A DNA stretch of 64,000 bases from CAG-791 sp002449595 (GTDB lineage: Bacteria; Bacillota; Clostridia; Lachnospirales; Lachnospiraceae): positions 33,921-97,920 of the forward strand of contig CAMNHV010000004.1 in NCBI GenBank assembly GCA_946539855.1, in the 5' to 3' direction. A program made the position numbers and the translations under genes. Each line of letters opens with the position of its first letter. Position 1 is the first letter of the stretch. This document shows, one piece after another, positions 26,625-36,171 of the stretch. A model generated the notes under the pieces. It saw nothing but the letters and a program-made list of their open reading frames with translations. It was not told where the DNA came from and made no database searches.

Positions 26625-27110
26625 TCAAAGCTCGATGTCGATGTGGCGCCCCGTCCGCTGGTACTGCTCGTACACGACTCCCGCCGCGTCGAACATCCGC
26701 TTGCTGGCAATCGTCATGTCGGAATCCGCGTACTTGTCGCTGTCATAGACGACCTTGCGAATGCCGGACTGGATGATCGCCTTCGCGCACTCATTGCAGG
26801 GGAACAGGCTGACGTAGATTGTCGCGCCTTCCAGGCTCCCTCCCCGGAAATTCAGGATCGCGTTGAGTTCGCTGTGCGTCACATACGGGTACTTCGTCAT
26901 GAGCGGCACGCCGTCCCTCTCCCACGGGAACTCCTCGTCCGACACGCCGTTCGGGAATCCGTTGTAGCCGATGGAGAGGATCTTGTTCCGGTCGCTCACG
27001 ATGCATGAGCCGACCTGCGTGTTGGGATCCTTGGAGCGCATGCCGGCCAGCATGGCGACACCCATGAAATACTCGTCCCAGGATATGTAATCTGTCCGTT
27101 TGCCCGCCAT
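26625..27110 (-). CDS. comEB: Deoxycytidylate (dCMP) deaminase
   Basis: Zinc deaminase of 161 residues converting dCMP to dUMP for thymidylate synthesis. Zinc ligands are His79 with catalytic Glu81 (THSELNAI), Cys105 and Cys108 (FPCNECAKAI). GYNGFPNGVSDEEF is the usual substrate-loop segment. The symbol follows Bacillus comEB, which does not imply a role in competence. The ATG follows GGAGG and is 18 bp after upp, a common Firmicute pairing. Confidence 0.92.
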   Translation of the reverse strand: MAGKRTDYISWDEYFMGVAMLAGMRSKDPNTQVGSCIVSDRNKILSIGYNGFPNGVSDEEFPWERDGVPLMTKYPYVTHSELNAILNFRGGSLEGATIYVSLFPCNECAKAIIQSGIRKVVYDSDKYADSDMTIASKRMFDAAGVVYEQYQRTGRHIDIEL

Positions 27111-27128
27111 AGATGCCTCCGTGCGGTC

Positions 27129-27758
27129 TTACTTGGTACCGAAGATCCTGTCGCCCGCGTCGCCGAGGCCGGGCACGATGTACTTGACCTCATTGAGGTG
27201 ATCGTCGAGCGCGCCGATGAACAGGTCGACGTCCGGATGGTTCTCCTGCATGACCTTCACGCCTTCCGGCGCCGCGATGATGCAGAGGAAGTGGATCTTC
27301 TTGCAGCCTTTCTCCTTCAGCATGGTGATCGCCGCCGAAGCCGAGCCGCCGGTCGCGAGCATCGGATCGACCACGAACACTTCTCTCTCCGCGACGTCCG
27401 CCGGGAGCTTGCAGTAATACTCGACCGGAAGCGCGGTCTCAGGGTCTCTGTACAGGCCGATGTGGCCGACCTTCGCCGCCGGGATCAGCGTGAGCATGCC
27501 GTCGACCATGCCGAGGCCCGCGCGCAGGATCGGGACGATCGCCAGCTTCTTGCCCTTGAGTTCTTTTGCCTTCGTCTTCGCGATCGGCGTCTCGATCTCA
27601 ACTTCCGTGAGCTCGAGGTCTCTCGTCGCCTCGTAGCAGATGAGCGTCGCGATCTCGGCGATTGCCTCGCGGAACGCCTTCGTGCCGGTCGTCTTGCGGC
27701 GGATGATACCGATCTTGTGCTGGATCAGCGGGTGATCCATGATAACAAGCTTAGCCAT
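27129..27758 (-). CDS. upp: Uracil phosphoribosyltransferase
   Basis: The 209-residue enzyme converts uracil and PRPP to UMP. The PRPP site VVDPMLATGGSASAAI begins near residue 129, and the C-terminal PGLGDAGDRIFGTK uracil-binding segment is exact for the family. The ATG follows TGGAGGG. It has its own extended -10 promoter just upstream, within the tsaC-upp gap, and leads into the dCMP deaminase gene. Confidence 0.97.
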   Translation of the reverse strand: MAKLVIMDHPLIQHKIGIIRRKTTGTKAFREAIAEIATLICYEATRDLELTEVEIETPIAKTKAKELKGKKLAIVPILRAGLGMVDGMLTLIPAAKVGHIGLYRDPETALPVEYYCKLPADVAEREVFVVDPMLATGGSASAAITMLKEKGCKKIHFLCIIAAPEGVKVMQENHPDVDLFIGALDDHLNEVKYIVPGLGDAGDRIFGTK

Positions 27759-27794
27759 ATTGCATTAACCCTCCATATAACAAAATTATCAACA

Positions 27795-27803
27795 ATTATA
27801 CCA
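27795..27803 (-). promoter_or_regulatory. Extended -10 promoter of upp
   Basis: On the minus strand TGGTATAAT (perfect -10 with TGn), 37 bp upstream of the upp ATG. The 12-mer TTATGGTATAAT recurs exactly at the gdpP promoter. Confidence 0.6.
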
Positions 27804-27815
27804 TAACCTTGGGTT

Positions 27816-28892
27816 CTATTTCTCTATCCTGATTATCTTCTGTCCCGCCGCTTTCATCAACCGGTTCATGATTGCCTGCCCAATTCCTTTTCCGGAAAAA
27901 GATTCTGAATAGATCACATCAACCTCTTCATCATCAAATTCCCTGAGGATCCGGAACAGCTCCCGCGCCGCGGACGCCTCATCCGTCCGCTTCCCGGTGC
28001 TGCGAATGACGTCCGCGTCATAGCCGGCCAGCGTCTCGTCCGTGCAGATGACGCCCGTCCGCTTTCCGGCTGCGCGCTGCTCCCGCACGAGCTCGTCGAT
28101 CCGTCTGACCACAGCTTCCGCGTCGCCTTCCACGACCGTCAGCTCGCCCTTCGGCGCATAGTGGCGGTATTTCATGCCCGGCGCCTTCGGCCGGACGTCG
28201 CTGTTCGCATCGATCAGTGCTGTGTCGGTTCTCACGTCTCCGAGCACCTGCCGCAGCATCTCTTCCGTAATATAACCGGGCCGCAGGATCTCCGGATGGT
28301 CGCCGGTCAGGTCGATGATCGTGGATTCCAGGCCGATGCCGACCTGTCCTCCGTCGATGATCATGTCCACGCGCCCGTCCAGGTCCTCCCTGCAGTACTT
28401 CGCGAGCGTCGGGCTCGGCCGCCCGGAGCGGTTGGCGCTCGGCGCCGCGATGAAGCCGCCGCCCGCGCGGATCAGCTCCTGCGCGATCTTATTGGAAGGA
28501 AACCGCACCGCCACCGTGTCCAGCCCGCCGGTCGTCTCGTGCGGCACGATCTCCGTCTTGTTAAATATCATGGTGAGCGGTCCCGGCCAGAACGTCTCCG
28601 CCAGTTTCCACGCGCTCTCCGGGATGTCCGCCGCGATCACCGGCAGATCATCCAGCCGCCAGATGTGGATGATCAGCGGATTATCGGAGGGCCGTCCCTT
28701 CGCGGCGTAGATCTTCTTCGACGACGACGGATTCAGGCCGTCTCCGCCCAGTCCGTACACCGTCTCCGTGGGAAAAGCGACAAGCCCGCCCCTCTTAAGG
28801 ATCTCTCCCGCTTCTTCGATCGCCTTCCGGTCGATCGCCTCTTCCGTCATGACCGCATAGCGGGTCGTCAGAGAAAACTCAGGTTCACTCAT
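27816..28892 (-). CDS. tsaC: L-threonylcarbamoyladenylate synthase (Sua5 type)
   Basis: Makes threonylcarbamoyl-AMP for the t6A37 modification of tRNAs. The YrdC domain (GLVAFPTETVYGLGGDGLNP, AAPSANRSGRPSPT) spans about residues 25-225, and a C-terminal Sua5 domain follows, giving 358 residues, the usual Sua5 length. The start ATG overlaps the end of the GH18-like gene by 8 bases and has GGGGAG before it, so translation is probably coupled. The Bacillus symbol would be ywlC. Confidence 0.94.
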   Translation of the reverse strand: MSEPEFSLTTRYAVMTEEAIDRKAIEEAGEILKRGGLVAFPTETVYGLGGDGLNPSSSKKIYAAKGRPSDNPLIIHIWRLDDLPVIAADIPESAWKLAETFWPGPLTMIFNKTEIVPHETTGGLDTVAVRFPSNKIAQELIRAGGGFIAAPSANRSGRPSPTLAKYCREDLDGRVDMIIDGGQVGIGLESTIIDLTGDHPEILRPGYITEEMLRQVLGDVRTDTALIDANSDVRPKAPGMKYRHYAPKGELTVVEGDAEAVVRRIDELVREQRAAGKRTGVICTDETLAGYDADVIRSTGKRTDEASAARELFRILREFDDEEVDVIYSESFSGKGIGQAIMNRLMKAAGQKIIRIEK

Positions 28893-30633
28893 TCATGTAC
28901 TCCCCGATCACGTCCCAGATATCCGGAGTCTCATAGCCGAGCCGCCACGAAGCCACGCCGGCAAGCCCGTTCGCCTGCATCACGTTGAGCTTCATGCGGA
29001 TCGACTGCGCGTCCTCGACCCAGATTCTCGCGTAGACGCCGTCATTCGCGACGCCCTCCGCATAGTTCTGGCCGTCGGTCTCGTTCCAGATGACCGGAAG
29101 GTTGTTGTTCCGGATGTACTGCTGCACTTCCGACATGCCGATCGCGATCGAACTGAGGTTCCCATCCGTTCCCTTCCAGACCCTGGTGTAGAACGGCACG
29201 CCGTTGATCAGCCTGTCCGCGGGCACCATCGTCAGCGCGCGCTCGATGCCGTTCCTGACGTAGCTTAAGGAGGCGACGCTTCCGGCCTCCTGGCTCCCGC
29301 CGAAGTGCTCGTCGTATCCCATGATCACGACGTAGTCCGCGAAGACACCCTGCTCGCCCATGTCGTAGTGGTTGTTGAAGTCGTAAGGCACATAGTTGTC
29401 GACCGAGAGCACAAGCCCCGCCGCCCTGCAGGCGATGGAGAGCTCACGGATGAACTCGATGTAGTCCCTGCCGTACTGGTCCTCGATCAGCTCCAGGTCG
29501 GCATTGATGCCGTCCGCGCCGATCGCCTTCGCGTCCGCGACGACCGTGTCGATGACGCGCTGCCTGCGCGACGCCGTCGCGAGGAACGTCTGCATGGATC
29601 CCGCCTCCGAGAAGTTCATCAGCGTCGCCCACACCTTGTACCCGTTCTCATGGAGACGGGACACGATGTCCGCGGACGCGATGCTCGTGACGCTGCCCTC
29701 TTCGTCCGTGATCCGGTACCACGTCGGGGCGACGACGGTGATGCCATGCGTATTTGCCAGGTAATCAAACACGAGGCTGTTGGAGTCGAGATACTCGACG
29801 TTGAACCACGCGAGGTTGACCTTCTCTCCCGTCCGCAGCGAGGGATATTCCGGCTCTGTGTAAACGTTCTGCGGCGTCCTCTCGACACGCGCGAAATCCT
29901 TCAGTTTCCTGTTCTCGGCATAGCCGATCAGACCGTCCATCGTCATCACTCTGGACCAGGTCTCCATCTGGTCGAGGACGACCAGTGCCTGGTCTTTGGT
30001 GAGGTCGGTCACAATGTCGCTCCGGATGCCACCCGAGACGCGGAGCGCCGTCTTTCCGCTCACAACAGCGGTATCTTCAGGTGTAAAGTCCGTCGTCAGC
30101 ACGACCCTCGACGGCTCCTCAGTGAAGCGGTAGTCGAACGACGTGTAGCGCTGCACGAAGTCAAGCGCGTAGTAAAGCGTATCCCCGATCATCATCGTCA
30201 TGGGATACTCTTCCGTGTGCACGCCGGACGCGTCCGTCCACTCGCTGCTCCCCGCCACGGTCTCGATGATCTGGTCCGGCAGGCAGTAGCGGACCGTGCC
30301 GTCCGCCGCGCTGTAATAGAACCTCTTGTTCAGCATCGTGCTGACCTGGCTCGCGCTGAAATACAGCCTTCCGTTCTGCAGCTTCGCGTATTCCGTCAGC
30401 AGCTCATGATTCAGGATGATCGCCGCGTCGTCCTGCGCCGTGATCCCGAGGTACTGCGTGAGATCCGTCCTCTTCTTCGAGTAGCGCAGATCTTCCATAA
30501 AGAGCCGGAACAGCCCGAATCCCGCGGCCGCGACCAGCGCGATGACGATCAGAACCACCGGCAGGATGCTCCTGCTTCTGCTCCGTCTTCTCCTTCTTGG
30601 TGTCGTTGTTCTTCTGTCCACGTATCTGTCCAC
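28885..30633 (-). CDS. Membrane-anchored GH18-like glycosidase (YaaH type)
   Basis: 582 residues. A basic N-terminus (RRRRRSRSRS) precedes one transmembrane segment (about residues 23-46). An extracytoplasmic region follows that resembles a copper-amine-oxidase-N-like or stalk domain (MTMMIGDTLYYALDFVQRYT). The C-terminal half is a GH18 barrel with ADGINADLELIED near residue 375, matching DGxNxDxE of spore-cortex YaaH-type enzymes and keeping the acidic Asp and Glu. It may act on peptidoglycan or another amino-sugar polymer; the substrate is not shown. Heads the run towards tsaC, upp, the deaminase and the wall hydrolase. Confidence 0.82.
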   Translation of the reverse strand: MDRYVDRRTTTPRRRRRSRSRSILPVVLIVIALVAAAGFGLFRLFMEDLRYSKKRTDLTQYLGITAQDDAAIILNHELLTEYAKLQNGRLYFSASQVSTMLNKRFYYSAADGTVRYCLPDQIIETVAGSSEWTDASGVHTEEYPMTMMIGDTLYYALDFVQRYTSFDYRFTEEPSRVVLTTDFTPEDTAVVSGKTALRVSGGIRSDIVTDLTKDQALVVLDQMETWSRVMTMDGLIGYAENRKLKDFARVERTPQNVYTEPEYPSLRTGEKVNLAWFNVEYLDSNSLVFDYLANTHGITVVAPTWYRITDEEGSVTSIASADIVSRLHENGYKVWATLMNFSEAGSMQTFLATASRRQRVIDTVVADAKAIGADGINADLELIEDQYGRDYIEFIRELSIACRAAGLVLSVDNYVPYDFNNHYDMGEQGVFADYVVIMGYDEHFGGSQEAGSVASLSYVRNGIERALTMVPADRLINGVPFYTRVWKGTDGNLSSIAIGMSEVQQYIRNNNLPVIWNETDGQNYAEGVANDGVYARIWVEDAQSIRMKLNVMQANGLAGVASWRLGYETPDIWDVIGEYMNE

Positions 30634-30664
30634 GAATGTCCTCCGATATGATAAATGTTGTTAT

Positions 30665-30673
30665 AGTATACCA
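30665..30673 (-). promoter_or_regulatory. Extended -10 promoter of the GH18-like gene
   Basis: On the minus strand TGGTATACT, about 32 bp upstream of the gene start. No convincing -35 is seen. Confidence 0.5.
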
Positions 30674-31384
30674 CATCAGGCGGTGCCATTCGCACTCCGC
30701 TGTGCACCGCTCGTAGTTACGCGCACGACAAGAGGCCGTCCCCCGGTGTCATAAGCGAAACCCTGTCGTCGGTTCGCCCGCAGAACGGCCTTAAAGAATT
30801 GTTATAAGATACTTTCAGACGTGCTGTCGGACACGTCCTGTCGATCGCTTTCCGTGAGGGCGATGCGGCAGGAACGCGAAGATCGGGTTTTGCTGCGCAG
30901 GACCACGAATTCGGCTGTATTTACATAGGGAAAAAAACTGGAGATCTATCCCACCCCCGCAGCTGCAGTGAACCGGACGGTATAATGACCGGCAGATGGA
31001 ATTGTGACAAATTTGTTCTGTCTGACTCAGTTTGCCGGCAGAGTGCCGGCGTTGAGCGCCGCTTTCCCCCGCGCTTTCTTTCGCCGGGAGTTTCGCAGCG
31101 CAGACATGGATGCGAATCCACTTATAGATATATAGAACACTTGTTGTCTCCGGAACTGTTCCGCCCTCCTTTCGATACGGATTATCCGTTCCGCTGCAAG
31201 GCCATTTTATCTGTGCGGGAGGGGCGGAATCAATGGCTGCGGCGCCCTAAACTGCGAAACTCCGGATTTTAGTAATTTTCGTACAATACGGGCAGCCGGT
31301 GCCCGCGGCAGGCCTGCCCGAAACACTTCGGTCCCGGCGCTCAGCCGGCGTCCCCGTGCCCCGCGAAACCGCGCATCTGCGTAC
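30674..31384. other. Long intergenic region without a convincing gene
   Basis: About 710 bp separate the divergent GH18-like and mecA promoters. The small open frames here have no family features or ribosome sites. It holds palindromes: ACAAATTTGT (31008-31017), GCCGGCA-gag-TGCCGGC (31033-31049), GGAACTGTTCC (31154-31164) and ACGGATTATCCGT (31177-31189). It also has a lone plus-strand TATAAT (30981-30986) without a matching -35. A small RNA or regulatory region is possible, but I cannot identify one. Confidence 0.4.
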
Positions 31385-31413
31385 TTGCGCGCCTCCCCGC
31401 CGCAGTTTATACT
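31385..31413 (+). promoter_or_regulatory. Promoter of mecA, predicting a leaderless transcript
   Basis: TTGCGC (31385-31390), a 17-bp spacer and TATACT (31408-31413). The expected +1 is about 31420, which is the A of the mecA ATG. No Shine-Dalgarno sequence is present between the -10 and the ATG. Confidence 0.5.
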
Positions 31414-31419
31414 TTTCAT

Positions 31420-32160
31420 ATGAAGATAGAAAAGATCAGCGACAACCAGATCCGCTGCATTCTCACGGCGGACGACCTCGCGAAGCGGCAGCTCAAACTC
31501 TCGGAACTGGCTTACGGCTCGGACAAAGCGAAGCGCCTGTTCCGCGACATGATGCAGCAGGCCGCGTTTCAGTACGGGTTCGAGGCGGAGAACATTCCGC
31601 TCATGATCGAAGCCGTTCCCTTGAGTGCGGGCAGCATCGCCGTGATCGTCACGAAAGTCGACAATCCGGAAGAACTGGATACGCGGTTTTCAAGCTTTGC
31701 TCCCTCCGTAGGACGGGAGAAGGCGCCCGAAGAAAGCGGCACGGCCGGCGTCTTCGAGCAGCTCCTATCCGCGATCCGATCCGTCTCCGGCGGGGAGAAG
31801 CCGGCGGCGCAGTCCGGCGAGAATACAGAAGATGCACAGGTCAGCCGCATGAAGCGCTACTTCTTCACGCACCGGCTCTACCTGTTCTCCGACATGGAAC
31901 ACGCGATCCTCGCGGCCAAGGCCGCGGCCGGGCGCTACGACGGCGAGAGCTCTCTCTACTACGACAGTGCCGCGGAGAAATACGCGCTGTGCCTCGAGAT
32001 GCGGGACGTCGAGTCGGTCGGGAAACAGCTCGCCGTGCTGTCCGCGATCTCCGAGTTCGGCGAGACGTCGAAGTTCTCGCTCGCCCGCGAAGAGCATCTG
32101 CGCGAGCACTGCCGCACGATCCTCGCGGACCACGCGCTGGAATCGCTCGCGGAGCTGTAG
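31420..32160 (+). CDS. mecA: Adaptor protein MecA
   Basis: The 246-residue adaptor delivers substrates to the ClpC-ClpP protease. The N-terminal domain begins MKIEKISDNQIRCILTADDL, the family start, so the ATG at 31420 is secure. The C-terminal domain (YFFTHRLYLFSDMEHAILAA, SSLYYDSAAEKYALCL) is the ClpC-binding part. An acidic/serine linker joins them. There is no ribosome binding site, and a -10 box ends 7 bp before the ATG. An intrinsic terminator follows. Confidence 0.94.
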   Translation: MKIEKISDNQIRCILTADDLAKRQLKLSELAYGSDKAKRLFRDMMQQAAFQYGFEAENIPLMIEAVPLSAGSIAVIVTKVDNPEELDTRFSSFAPSVGREKAPEESGTAGVFEQLLSAIRSVSGGEKPAAQSGENTEDAQVSRMKRYFFTHRLYLFSDMEHAILAAKAAAGRYDGESSLYYDSAAEKYALCLEMRDVESVGKQLAVLSAISEFGETSKFSLAREEHLREHCRTILADHALESLAEL

Positions 32161-32241
32161 CCACCAGGCTTAATAGTTCCGGCTTCCGGAGACCGTCTCC
32201 CAAGGTTTTGGGTTCAAAGACATTCCCGATACAAGAGCTTG

Positions 32242-32268
32242 AAAGGACAGCATTCGCTGTCCTTTTTT
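32242..32268 (+). terminator. Terminator of mecA
   Basis: AAAGGACAGC and GCTGTCCTTT pair over an ATTC loop, followed by further T residues. It lies 81 bp past the mecA stop. Confidence 0.9.
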
Positions 32269-32326
32269 CGTGTCTTTTCACTCATAAATCTCATTGGTCA
32301 TATCTCAGTACAATGTCCCGCTGTCG

Positions 32327-32355
32327 TTGCATTTCAAGCCCTTCGATGCTATATT
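32327..32355 (+). promoter_or_regulatory. Promoter of pyruvate:ferredoxin oxidoreductase gene
   Basis: TTGCAT, a 17-bp spacer and TATATT preceded by TGC (extended -10). The leader is about 110 nt, and AGGAGGT precedes the ATG. The 312-bp gap after mecA holds only this promoter, the mecA terminator and the leader. Confidence 0.65.
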
Positions 32356-32472
32356 TAGATTCGGGAAATACGCCGGTTAAGCTGACATTCTAGTGGGTCA
32401 ATTCTGCACTTCAACGATTAGCTGCTTCGGCATATCTCTATCGTTTCGCCAACAAAAACAGGAGGTAATCTA

Positions 32473-35400
32473 ATGGCAAGAAAAATGTTGACCATGGATG
32501 GTAACGAAGCGGCCGCTCATGTAGCATACGCTTATACCGAAGTCGCTACCATCTATCCCATCACGCCCTCTTCCGTTATGCCTGAGCATATCGACGAGTG
32601 GGCAACCGCCGGAAGAAAGAACATCTTCGGCCAGACCGTGCAGGTGACTGAGATGCAGTCCGAAGCAGGTGCGGCAGGCGCTGTTCACGGATCCATCACC
32701 GCTGGTGCGATGACTTCCACCTTCACGGCTTCCCAGGGTCTTCTTCTGATGATCCCGGTTCTGTACAAGGTCGCAGGCGAGAGACTCCCTGCAGTCTTCA
32801 ACGTCGCCGCCCGTGCGCTGGCTTCCCACGCACTCTCCATCTTCGGCGATCACTCTGACGTCTATGCATGCCGCCAGGCAGGCGTTCCGATGCTCTGCGC
32901 TTCCAGCGTGCAGGAGGTCATGGACCTCACTCCCGTCGCTTATTGCGCGGCTGTCAAGGGCAGACTTCCGTTCATCAACTTCTTCGACGGTTTCCGGACC
33001 TCTCACGAGATCCAGAAGATCGAGACCTGGGATTATGAAGATCTCAAGGACCTCATCGATATGGACGCTGTCGACGCGTTCCGCGCGGCTTGCCTGAACC
33101 CGACGCACCCTCGTCAGATGGGCTCCGCTCAGAACCCTGACATCTTCTTCCAGACAAGAGAAGCCTGCAACGTCGCTTACGACGAGCTGCCGGCGATCGT
33201 CCAGGATGTCATGGACAAGATCAACGAGAAGATCGGCACGAACTACAAGCTGTTCAACTATTACGGCGCAGCGGATGCGGAAGACGTCATCATCGCCATG
33301 GGCAGCGTCTGCGACACGATCGAAGAGACTGTCGACTACCTGAACGGCCTCGGCCGCAAGGTCGGTGTCGTCAAGGTCCGCCTGTACAGGCCTTTCAGCG
33401 CGGAAGCTCTCATCGACGCGATCCCGGATACCGTCAAGAAGATCTCCGTCCTCGACAGGACGAAGGAGCCCGGTTCCATCGGCGAGCCTCTGGCACTCGA
33501 CGTTATCGCAGCCCTCAAGGGTTCCAAGTTTGGCGATGTTCCTGTCTTCTCCGGACGTTACGGCCTTGGTTCCAAGGATACCACGCCTGCTCAGATCATC
33601 GCTGTCTATGACAACACTGAGAAGGCAAGATTCACGATCGGCATCGTGGACGACGTGACGAACCTCTCCCTTCCTACCGGCAAGGAGATCGTTACCACTC
33701 CCGAAGGCACATACTGCTGCAAGTTCTGGGGTCTGGGCGCAGACGGTACCGTCGGTGCGAACAAGAACTCCATCAAGATCATCGGCGACAACACCGATAT
33801 GTATGCGCAGGCGTACTTCGATTATGACTCCAAGAAGTCCGGCGGTGTCACAATGTCTCACCTCCGCTTCGGCAAAAAGCCCATCAAGTCCACCTATCTG
33901 GTACGCCAGGCGAACTTCGTTGCATGCCACAACCCTGCATACATCCGCAAGTTCAACATGTCCCAGGAGCTGGTTGACGGCGGCACATTCCTGCTGAACT
34001 GCAGCTGGGGAGATCCCGAAGGTCTTGAGACCCACCTTCCTCCTCAGGTCAAGCGCTTCATCCACGACCACAACATTCAGTTCTACACCATCGACGGTGT
34101 CAAGATCGGTATCGAGACCGGCATGGGCCCGACCAGGATCAACACCATCCTTCAGTCCGCATTCTTCACGCTGACGAAGATCATCCCTGAAGAGGATGCG
34201 ATCCGTCTCATGAAGGAAGCTGCTGCGAAGACCTACGGCAACAAGGGCCAGGACGTCGTCGACAAGAACTGGGCGGCTATCGATGCCGGCGCCAAGAACT
34301 TCGTCGAGATCCAGGTTCCCGAGAGCTGGGGCGATGCAGAGGATGAAGGCCTTGACGTTGTCCACGCAGAAGGCAGCCGTCAGGACGTCGTTGACTTCGT
34401 CAACAACATCCAGTCCAAGGTCAACTCTCAGGAAGGCAACACGCTGAAGGTCTCCGAAGTCGCTGTTTACGCAGACGGCTCCACACCTTCCGGCGCAGCT
34501 GCATTCGAGAAGCGCGGTATCGCGGTCAACGTTCCGGTCTGGAACAGCGCGAACTGCATCCAGTGCACATTCTGCTCTTATGTCTGCCCGCACGCTGCGA
34601 TCCGTCCGGTTGCAATGACCGACGAGGAAGCTGCGAACGTTCCTGCAGGCACGGTGACCGTCCCGCTGACCGGCATGCCCGGCTATCAGTTCGCGATCGT
34701 CGTCTCCTCCCTGGACTGCACGGGCTGCGGCTCCTGCGCGAACATCTGCCCTGGCATGAAGGGCGAGAAGGCGCTGAACATGACCAGACTCGCAGAGGCT
34801 CTGCCGATGGCGAACCAGCAGGAAGCGTTCAACTACGCTGTCGAGCTGCCGGCGAAGGCGGAAGTCATCGAGAAGTTCAAAGAGACCACGGTCAAGGGCA
34901 GCCAGTTCAAGCAGCCGCTGCTTGAGTTCTCCGGCGCATGCGCAGGCTGCGGCGAGACTCCTTATGCGAAGCTCGTCACTCAGCTGTTCGGCGACAGAAT
35001 GTACATCGCGAACGCGACAGGATGCTCCTCCATCTGGGGCAACTCCTCTCCGTCCACTCCTTACACCGTCAACAAGAAGGGCTATGGCCCGGCATGGTCG
35101 AACTCCCTGTTCGAAGATGCCGCCGAGTTCGGTTACGGCATGCTGCTCGCGCAGAATGCGGTCCGCGGCGGTCTGAAGAGCAAGGTCGAGGCGATCGCCG
35201 AGAACGCCGGTGAAGAGCTGAAGGCTGCCGCTCAGGGCTGGCTGGATACCTACACGCAGGGCGTCGAGAACGGCATGGCTACCGACACGCTCGTCGCAGC
35301 TCTCGAAGCTGACGGCAGCGAAGCGGCGAAGGAGATCGTGAAAGACAAGCAGTTCCTTGCCAAGAAGTCCCAGTGGATCTTCGGCGGCGACGGCTGGGCA

Positions 35401-36012
35401 TTCGATATCGGCTACGGCGGTGTCGACCACGTCCTCGCAAGCGGCAAAGACATCAACATCATGGTCTTCAACACCGAGGTGTACTCCAACACCGGCGGCC
35501 AGTCCTCCAAGGCTACTCCTGAAGGCGCTGTCGCACAGTTCGCAGCAGCCGGCAAGGACATTAAGCAGAAAGACCTTGCAAGCATGGCAATGAGCTACGG
35601 CTACGTCTACGTCGCACAGATCTCCATGGGCGCTGACAGGAATCAGTGCATCAAGGCGATCGCTGAGGCTGAGGCTTATCCGGGACCGTCCCTGATCATC
35701 GCTTACGCTCCGTGCATCAACCACGGCGTCCGCGCTGGCATGGCCAAGGTTCAGGACGAGGAGAAGCTCGCTGTGACGACCGGCTACTGGAATCTCTTCC
35801 GCTTCAACCCGAACGGCGGCGACAAGAAGTTCATTCTTGACTCCAAGCCGGCGACCGAAGCTTACGAGACGTTCCTTGCAGGCGAAGTCCGTTACACGTC
35901 GCTGAAGCGCAAGAATCCGGAGAGAGCTGCGAGACTGTTCGCGGAAGCTGCGGAGAATGCGAAGAAGCATTACGATTATCTGTCCAAGCTGGGCGATCTG
36001 TACAACAACTGA
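32473..36012 (+). CDS. nifJ: Pyruvate:ferredoxin (flavodoxin) oxidoreductase
   Basis: Single-chain enzyme of 1179 residues that oxidises pyruvate to acetyl-CoA and CO2 and reduces ferredoxin, the central catabolic step in clostridia. Domains in order: pyrimidine-binding N-domain (AYAYTEVATIYPITPSSVMP), gamma-like domain, a 2[4Fe-4S] ferredoxin domain (CIQCTFCSYVCPHAAI and CTGCGSCANICP near residues 695-760), the CAGCGETPYAKL fourth cluster region, and the TPP site (GGDGWAFDIGYGG). Codon use is T/C-ending and biased, unlike its neighbours, as expected for a highly expressed gene. Ferredoxin is encoded just downstream. An equal alternative symbol is por. Confidence 0.98.
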   Translation: MARKMLTMDGNEAAAHVAYAYTEVATIYPITPSSVMPEHIDEWATAGRKNIFGQTVQVTEMQSEAGAAGAVHGSITAGAMTSTFTASQGLLLMIPVLYKVAGERLPAVFNVAARALASHALSIFGDHSDVYACRQAGVPMLCASSVQEVMDLTPVAYCAAVKGRLPFINFFDGFRTSHEIQKIETWDYEDLKDLIDMDAVDAFRAACLNPTHPRQMGSAQNPDIFFQTREACNVAYDELPAIVQDVMDKINEKIGTNYKLFNYYGAADAEDVIIAMGSVCDTIEETVDYLNGLGRKVGVVKVRLYRPFSAEALIDAIPDTVKKISVLDRTKEPGSIGEPLALDVIAALKGSKFGDVPVFSGRYGLGSKDTTPAQIIAVYDNTEKARFTIGIVDDVTNLSLPTGKEIVTTPEGTYCCKFWGLGADGTVGANKNSIKIIGDNTDMYAQAYFDYDSKKSGGVTMSHLRFGKKPIKSTYLVRQANFVACHNPAYIRKFNMSQELVDGGTFLLNCSWGDPEGLETHLPPQVKRFIHDHNIQFYTIDGVKIGIETGMGPTRINTILQSAFFTLTKIIPEEDAIRLMKEAAAKTYGNKGQDVVDKNWAAIDAGAKNFVEIQVPESWGDAEDEGLDVVHAEGSRQDVVDFVNNIQSKVNSQEGNTLKVSEVAVYADGSTPSGAAAFEKRGIAVNVPVWNSANCIQCTFCSYVCPHAAIRPVAMTDEEAANVPAGTVTVPLTGMPGYQFAIVVSSLDCTGCGSCANICPGMKGEKALNMTRLAEALPMANQQEAFNYAVELPAKAEVIEKFKETTVKGSQFKQPLLEFSGACAGCGETPYAKLVTQLFGDRMYIANATGCSSIWGNSSPSTPYTVNKKGYGPAWSNSLFEDAAEFGYGMLLAQNAVRGGLKSKVEAIAENAGEELKAAAQGWLDTYTQGVENGMATDTLVAALEADGSEAAKEIVKDKQFLAKKSQWIFGGDGWAFDIGYGGVDHVLASGKDINIMVFNTEVYSNTGGQSSKATPEGAVAQFAAAGKDIKQKDLASMAMSYGYVYVAQISMGADRNQCIKAIAEAEAYPGPSLIIAYAPCINHGVRAGMAKVQDEEKLAVTTGYWNLFRFNPNGGDKKFILDSKPATEAYETFLAGEVRYTSLKRKNPERAARLFAEAAENAKKHYDYLSKLGDLYNN

Positions 36013-36171
36013 TCCTCTCACGGACGGGAAAGGCCCTTCGCGGGGCCGGCGCCGTTTCCCGGCGTCTGACATCATGGTACGACCTGCCGGGGCAGGTAAC
36101 TGCTCCGGCGGCTGTACATAAAGTATAGTGTGTTGATTGTCCAACACTTAGGGGAAAGGAGGACAAGTATT

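Noticed and set aside
30985..31272. 95-codon plus-strand open frame in the large gap
   Set aside because: No ribosome site, no recognisable segment, and atypical composition with many Arg and Cys; it also spans the palindromes.
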